64,000 nucleotides of DNA, taken from contig NZ_FMZX01000011.1 in the NCBI RefSeq assembly GCF_900101615.1, forward strand, positions 106,405 through 170,404, written 5' to 3'. This document shows positions 60,307 through 64,000 of the stretch, piece after piece. Source of the DNA: Belnapia rosea (GTDB taxonomy: Bacteria > Pseudomonadota > Alphaproteobacteria > Acetobacterales > Acetobacteraceae). Within the stretch, counting starts at the first letter, position 1. Each line of letters starts with the position of its first letter. Made by a program: the position numbers and the translations under genes. The notes under the pieces are model-generated. The model was not told where the DNA came from. It did no database searches and saw only the letters and a program-made list of their open reading frames with translations.

Positions 60307-61761
60307 ATGCCGGATTTCGACGTGGTGGTCATCGGCGCCGGCGCGGCCGGGCTGTCGGTCGCGGCGATCTCGGCCGGGCTCGGCCTCAAGGTCGCGCTGA
60401 TCGAGCGTGGGCGGATGGGGGGCGATTGCCTGAATTACGGCTGCGTCCCCTCCAAGGCGTTGCTCGCCGCGGCCCATGCGGCAGCGGCGGCACGCGATGC
60501 CGCGCGCTTCGGCATCCGGCTGCCGCCGCCCGAGATCGACTGGGCCGGCGTCCGGGCGCATGTGAAGGGCGCCATCGCCCGGATCGCGCCCAATGACAGT
60601 GCTGCCCGTTTCCGCGGCATGGGAGTCGAGGTGATCGAGGCCTCGGCCCATTTTGTGGCGCCCGATGCCATCGAGGCGGGCGGCCGTACCCTCACCTTCC
60701 GCCGCGTCGTCATCGCCGCCGGCAGCAGCGCCATCATCCCCGACCTGCCCGGTCTCGATGGCGTGCCCTGGCTGACGAACGAGACCCTGTTCGACCTCGA
60801 GGAGCCGCCTGGCCATCTCCTTATCCTGGGTGGCGGGCCGATCGGGCTGGAGATGGCACAGGCCCATGCCCGGCTCGGCTGCCTCGTCACCGTGATCGAG
60901 GCCGGGCCGCGCATCGCCTCGCGGGAGGACCCAGAACTCGCCGAGGGGCTGCGCGCCTCCCTGGTGCGGGATGGCGTCGAATTCCGCGAAGGCGTGAAGC
61001 TTGTCCGGGTCGAGCAGTTGGAGCCCGACAGCCTTGCCGCCCAGGCCGGCGTGGTGGCGGTGCTCGAGGATGGCAGCCGCATCGCGGGAACCCATCTCCT
61101 GCTCGCGGTCGGGCGGGCACCGCGACTGGCGGGACTCGATCTCACGGCGGGTGGGATCGAGTCGACGCCGCGCGGCATCGTGACCGGGGCCGACCTTCGC
61201 TCGGTTTCCAACAAGCGGGTCTGGGCGGTGGGCGATATCGCCGATCCGCGGGGAATCGGGCCCCGGGCCTTCACCCATGTGGCCAGCCAGCATGCCGGCA
61301 TCCTGGTACGCTCGATGCTGTTCCGCCTGCCCTTCACCAAGGTGAGCTACGCTGCCCTCCCCCGCGTCACCTATGGCGACCCAGAGCTGGCGCAGATCGG
61401 CCTCACCGAGGCGGAGGCGCGCGAGGCAGGCCATACGGACCTCGCCCTGCTGCGCTGGCCGGTCGCCGAGAATGACCGCGCCGTGGCGGAAGGCCGGACG
61501 GAAGGCCTCGTCAAGCTCGTGGTCGGCAAGGGTGGGCGGCTGCTCGGTGCCGGCCTGCTGGCGCCGCATGCGGGCGAGATGGCAGGGATGTTCGGTCTGA
61601 TGATCGGCCGCAAGCTGCCGCTCTCGGCACTGGCCGGCATGGTCCTGCCCTACCCCACCTTGTCGGAGGCGGCGAAGCGCGCCGCGTCCGAATTCTACAC
61701 GCCAAAGCTGCTCTCGCCCTTCACAAAGCGGCTCGTCGGCTTGCTGAAACGTCTCCCTTAG
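60307..61761 (+). CDS. Dihydrolipoamide dehydrogenase-like flavoprotein (mercuric reductase-like)
   Basis: The 484-residue class I pyridine-nucleotide disulfide oxidoreductase has FAD motif [17 protein letters not shown] at about 8-25, the redox-active disulfide [13 protein letters not shown] near 43, a central NAD motif [14 protein letters not shown] near 178, and AVGDIAD near 315. The C-terminal dimerisation domain lacks the usual His-x4-Glu (it reads [17 protein letters not shown]), with the His replaced by Tyr in this region. This suggests a role other than lipoamide oxidation, as in the SidA/mercuric-like paralogues. No PDH genes nearby. Confidence 0.88.
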   Translation: MPDFDVVVIGAGAAGLSVAAISAGLGLKVALIERGRMGGDCLNYGCVPSKALLAAAHAAAAARDAARFGIRLPPPEIDWAGVRAHVKGAIARIAPNDSAARFRGMGVEVIEASAHFVAPDAIEAGGRTLTFRRVVIAAGSSAIIPDLPGLDGVPWLTNETLFDLEEPPGHLLILGGGPIGLEMAQAHARLGCLVTVIEAGPRIASREDPELAEGLRASLVRDGVEFREGVKLVRVEQLEPDSLAAQAGVVAVLEDGSRIAGTHLLLAVGRAPRLAGLDLTAGGIESTPRGIVTGADLRSVSNKRVWAVGDIADPRGIGPRAFTHVASQHAGILVRSMLFRLPFTKVSYAALPRVTYGDPELAQIGLTEAEAREAGHTDLALLRWPVAENDRAVAEGRTEGLVKLVVGKGGRLLGAGLLAPHAGEMAGMFGLMIGRKLPLSALAGMVLPYPTLSEAAKRAASEFYTPKLLSPFTKRLVGLLKRLP

Positions 61762-61799
61762 GCGTTCATGCCGGCGCTGGGACAACAGGAGTTCATCCC

Positions 61800-62594
61800 A
61801 TGGATCAGGTTCTCGCAGGGCGCACCGCGCTCGTCACCGGCAGCACCAGTGGCATCGGGCTCGGCATCGCCAGGATCTATGCCGAGGCGGGAGCCAAGGT
61901 GATGCTGAACGGCTTCGGCAAGCCGGAGGAGATCGCCAAGGCGCGGGCCGAGATCGGGGCGCTCCAGGGCGGCGGCGACGCGCCCTATTCGGCGGCGGAC
62001 CTGTCGAAGCCGGAGGCGGTGCGCCAGATGGTGCAGGAGGCCGAGGCGACACTCGGCAAGCTCGACATTCTGGTGAACAATGCCGGCATCCAGTTCGTCG
62101 CGCCGATCGACGAATTCCCGGATGACAAGTTCGACGCGATCATCGCCATCAATTTCGCCTCGAATTTCCATGCCATCAAGGCGGCGCTGCCGGGGATGAA
62201 GGCGCGCAACTGGGGCCGCATCATCAACATCGCCTCGGCGCATGGCCTCGTCGCCTCGCCGCAGAAGGTCGCCTATGTCTCGGCCAAGCATGCGGTGGTC
62301 GGCATGACCAAGACCGTGGCGCTCGAGGTGGCGAAGCTGCCGATCACCTGCAACGCCATCTGCCCCGGCTTCGTCCGCACGCCACTCGCCGAGGCGCAGG
62401 TCGGGCCGCTGGCCAAGCAGCATGGCGTCTCGGAGCAGGAAGCATTGGAGGATTACCTGCTCGAGAAGCAGCCCTCCAAGCGCTGGATCGAGGTCGATGA
62501 GGTGGCCCAGATGGCCCTCTATCTATGCGGGCCTGGCAGCGGCGGGGTGAACGGTGCGGCGCTCTCCATCGATGGAGGCTGGCTGGCAGCCTGA
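61800..62594 (+). CDS. bdhA: 3-hydroxybutyrate dehydrogenase
   Basis: The 264-residue SDR interconverts 3-hydroxybutyrate and acetoacetate with NAD. Motifs: VTGSTSGIGLGIA near 12, LVNNAGIQFVAPIDEFP, active-site Ser in NIASAHGLVASP, Tyr and Lys in YVSAKHAVVG, and the BDH-like KTVALEVAKLPITCNAICPGFVRTPL in adjacent parts. The NNAGIQ and EDYLLEKQP segments are particular to BDH. CAACAGGAGTT precedes the ATG at 61800. It overlaps the patatin gene start (TGATG); both may act in polyhydroxybutyrate turnover. Confidence 0.94.
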   Translation: MDQVLAGRTALVTGSTSGIGLGIARIYAEAGAKVMLNGFGKPEEIAKARAEIGALQGGGDAPYSAADLSKPEAVRQMVQEAEATLGKLDILVNNAGIQFVAPIDEFPDDKFDAIIAINFASNFHAIKAALPGMKARNWGRIINIASAHGLVASPQKVAYVSAKHAVVGMTKTVALEVAKLPITCNAICPGFVRTPLAEAQVGPLAKQHGVSEQEALEDYLLEKQPSKRWIEVDEVAQMALYLCGPGSGGVNGAALSIDGGWLAA

Positions 62595-63661
62595 TGGGAG
62601 ACGGGACTGGGGCAGTATCGACGCCGGCGGTGGCGAAGCCGCCGGCGCCACGGCGGATCAACCTCGCGCTTCAGGGCGGGGGCACGCATGGCGCCTTCAC
62701 CTGGGGCGTCCTCGAACGCCTGCTGGAGGATGAGAGGCTGGCCATCGATGGCGTCTCCGGCGCCTCGGCCGGCGCGATCAATGCCGCGATCCTGGTCCAG
62801 GGCCTGGCCGATGGCGGGCGCGAGGGGGCGATCCGCGCCCTCGACCGCATCTGGCGCGACGTGGCGGCGCGGCTGGCGGTCAGCCCGCTGCGCAACACGC
62901 CCTTCGAGAAGGCGCTCTGGGGCTACGACCTCACCTATTCGGTCGCCTACCAGGCCTTCGAGACGCTGACGCGCGTCTTTTCACCGTACCAGTTCAACCC
63001 CTTCCCGGTGGAGTTCAACCCGCTGCGGCAGGTGCTTGACGCCAATCTCGACTGGCAGCGCCTGCGCCAGGACCCGAAGGCGGTCCGCCTCTTCATCTCG
63101 GCCACCAACGTGCGGACCGGCAAGCCGCGCGTCTTCACCCGCGCCGAGGTGAGCACGGATGTGGTGCTGGCCTCGGCCTGCCTGCCGAATGTCTTCCGCG
63201 CTGTCGAGATCGATGGCGAGGCCTATTGGGATGGCGGCTATGTCGGCAACCCCGCACTCTGGCCGCTTTACTACGAACGGGGTGCGCCCGACATCGTGCT
63301 GGTGCAGATCAACGCCATCATGCGGGCGGAGCTGCCGACCAGCGCCACCGACATCATGAACCGGCTGAACGAGATCAATTTCAACGCCTCGCTGATGGCC
63401 GAGATGCGGGCGATCGACTTCGTGCAGCGCCTGCTCGATTCCGGGCGGCTGGAACAGCCGCGCTACCGCCGCATCTTCCTGCACGTGATCGAGGACGAGG
63501 AGCGGATGCGGGAGTTCAAGCTCTCGACCAAGCTCAACGGCGACTGGGAATTCCTGCAGACCCTTCGCCGCTACGGGCGGGAGGCGGCGGACCGCTTCCT
63601 CGCCGAGCATTCCGACCAGCTCGGCAAGGAAAGCACGCTCGACATCCAGCGCTATCTCTGA
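62594..63661 (+). CDS. Patatin-like phospholipase/esterase
   Basis: The 355-residue protein has the patatin domain with oxyanion motif LQGGGTHGAFTWG near 31, nucleophile Ser in SGASAGAINA (G-x-S-x-G), and the Asp of the dyad in YWDGGYVGNPAL near 215. No signal peptide, so it acts in the cytoplasm. This subgroup is often encoded next to 3-hydroxybutyrate dehydrogenase and may release fatty acids or hydroxy acids from storage granules; that role is inferred. The ATG at 62594 overlaps the bdhA stop. An IS element begins immediately after its stop. Confidence 0.92.
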   Translation: MGDGTGAVSTPAVAKPPAPRRINLALQGGGTHGAFTWGVLERLLEDERLAIDGVSGASAGAINAAILVQGLADGGREGAIRALDRIWRDVAARLAVSPLRNTPFEKALWGYDLTYSVAYQAFETLTRVFSPYQFNPFPVEFNPLRQVLDANLDWQRLRQDPKAVRLFISATNVRTGKPRVFTRAEVSTDVVLASACLPNVFRAVEIDGEAYWDGGYVGNPALWPLYYERGAPDIVLVQINAIMRAELPTSATDIMNRLNEINFNASLMAEMRAIDFVQRLLDSGRLEQPRYRRIFLHVIEDEERMREFKLSTKLNGDWEFLQTLRRYGREAADRFLAEHSDQLGKESTLDIQRYL

Positions 63662-64000
63662 GAGTCCGTCCGGGATCATGTTGTTTTCTGACATAGCCTT
63701 CGGAGCATGCGGCGGACGGAAGCCCATCGCAGGAAGGCAAGCGCGCGGCGGTTCAGGCACTCCCAATCCTTGGCCAATCGTCGGCAGCGATTGAGCCAGG
63801 CGATAGTGCGCTCGACAATCCAGCGCTTCGGCAGCACGACGAACTTGCGCAACTCGGATCGCTTGACGATCTCGAGGTTGATCTGGCGACAGGTCGTGCG
63901 CAGCCCGGCCTGGAAGTTGGCGCCCTGGTATCCGCCATCGGCGTAGAGCTTCAGCAGGAAGGGGTAGAGGCCGAACAGCGAGCCCATCAGCAGCACGCCA
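63662..64000 (-). mobile_element. IS5-family insertion sequence, one end (partial)
   Basis: One end of an IS lies between the patatin stop codon (63661) and the right edge. The transposase stop is at 63676, leaving about 14 bp for the terminal repeat (AGAGTCCGTCCGGGA region). The other end and target duplication lie outside the window, so the exact boundary is approximate. Confidence 0.75.
63676..64000 (-). CDS. IS5-family transposase (C-terminal part, N-terminus beyond the right edge)
   Basis: About 108 codons are visible. LYADGGYQGANF carries the second Asp (DDE) in the D-G-G-Y pattern, and PKRWIVERTIAWLNRCRRLAKDWE carries the catalytic Glu with the R-W-x-V-E-R-T-x-x-W-L-N-R signature of IS5-family transposases. 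The chain ends RRMLRRLCQKTT. The reading frame is intact to the edge, so it could be functional; the beginning is not in the window. Codon use is more AT-rich than its neighbours, consistent with a mobile gene. Confidence 0.9.
   Translation of the reverse strand, partial: GVLLMGSLFGLYPFLLKLYADGGYQGANFQAGLRTTCRQINLEIVKRSELRKFVVLPKRWIVERTIAWLNRCRRLAKDWECLNRRALAFLRWASVRRMLRRLCQKTT

Overview
This is 64 kb of very GC-rich chromosomal DNA. Codons end mostly in G or C, genes are tightly packed, and stop/start overlaps (ATGA, TGATG, CTGA) are frequent. The content points to an alphaproteobacterium, probably Acetobacteraceae (Roseomonas-like). The grounds are the rpmH-rnpA-yidD-yidC-engB-argB-dapD-dapE order, DUF1150 beside Hsp20, DUF1491, DUF2336, DUF2171, a class I aldolase next to thiE, and several TctC-type solute-binding proteins. 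The taxonomic call is inference; there is no rRNA or tRNA in the window.

Layout. 1-8 kb: metallo-hydrolase (cut by the left edge), acetyltransferase and amidase on the minus strand, then ferredoxin-NADP reductase, an MHS-family transporter with a strong terminator, and propionyl-CoA synthetase. 8-10.6 kb (minus): DUF4164-like protein, zapA, a 6S RNA recognised from its fold and position, 5-formyl-THF cyclo-ligase and a YmdB-like phosphoesterase. 10.6-15.2 kb: aldolase, thiE, VOC, PhzF and FkbM methyltransferase form an overlapping chain. 15.4-18.9 kb: an EF-P cassette (epmA, epmB, efp with Lys34) surrounds an internally duplicated membrane protein. 18.9-24 kb: inositol monophosphatase, a three-gene MotA/MotB-like envelope complex and a response regulator. 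24-31 kb: small conserved genes, cytochrome b561, then a coupled minus-strand catabolic run (M20 hydrolase, creatininase-like hydrolase, two tandem ketopantoate-reductase paralogues, VOC) divergent from a tripartite tricarboxylate transporter (31-34.5 kb) that ends in a textbook terminator. 34.5-39.6 kb: SDR, HmoA-like monooxygenase, HtrA-like protease, Na+/H+ antiporter, VOC and a glycine-rich lipoprotein. 39.6-47.4 kb: TRAP transporter (dctP-dctQ-dctM), CBS protein, NdvA-like ABC exporter and two orphan TctC proteins. 47.4-60.1 kb: mainly housekeeping genes (DUF1150/Hsp20, def-fmt-truA, dapE/dapD, a GGDEF protein coupled to a DUF2336 protein, argB, engB, yidC, yidD, rnpA, rpmH). 60.3-64 kb: lipoamide-dehydrogenase-like flavoprotein, 3-hydroxybutyrate dehydrogenase, patatin, and an IS5-family transposase running off the right edge.

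How genes work together. EpmB and EpmA would make and attach beta-lysine to Lys34 of the nearby EF-P. Def and Fmt act at the two ends of N-formyl-methionine use. RnpA, YidD and YidC serve RNA and membrane-protein maturation. DapD and DapE are consecutive in lysine/diaminopimelate synthesis. The 26-34 kb block looks like an uptake-and-degradation module for an unidentified carboxylate or amide. I did not find a clear defence system, CRISPR array, prophage or biosynthetic cluster. The best candidates for something less described are the MotA/MotB-like trio, the duplicated membrane protein in the EF-P cassette, and the paired-reductase catabolic module.
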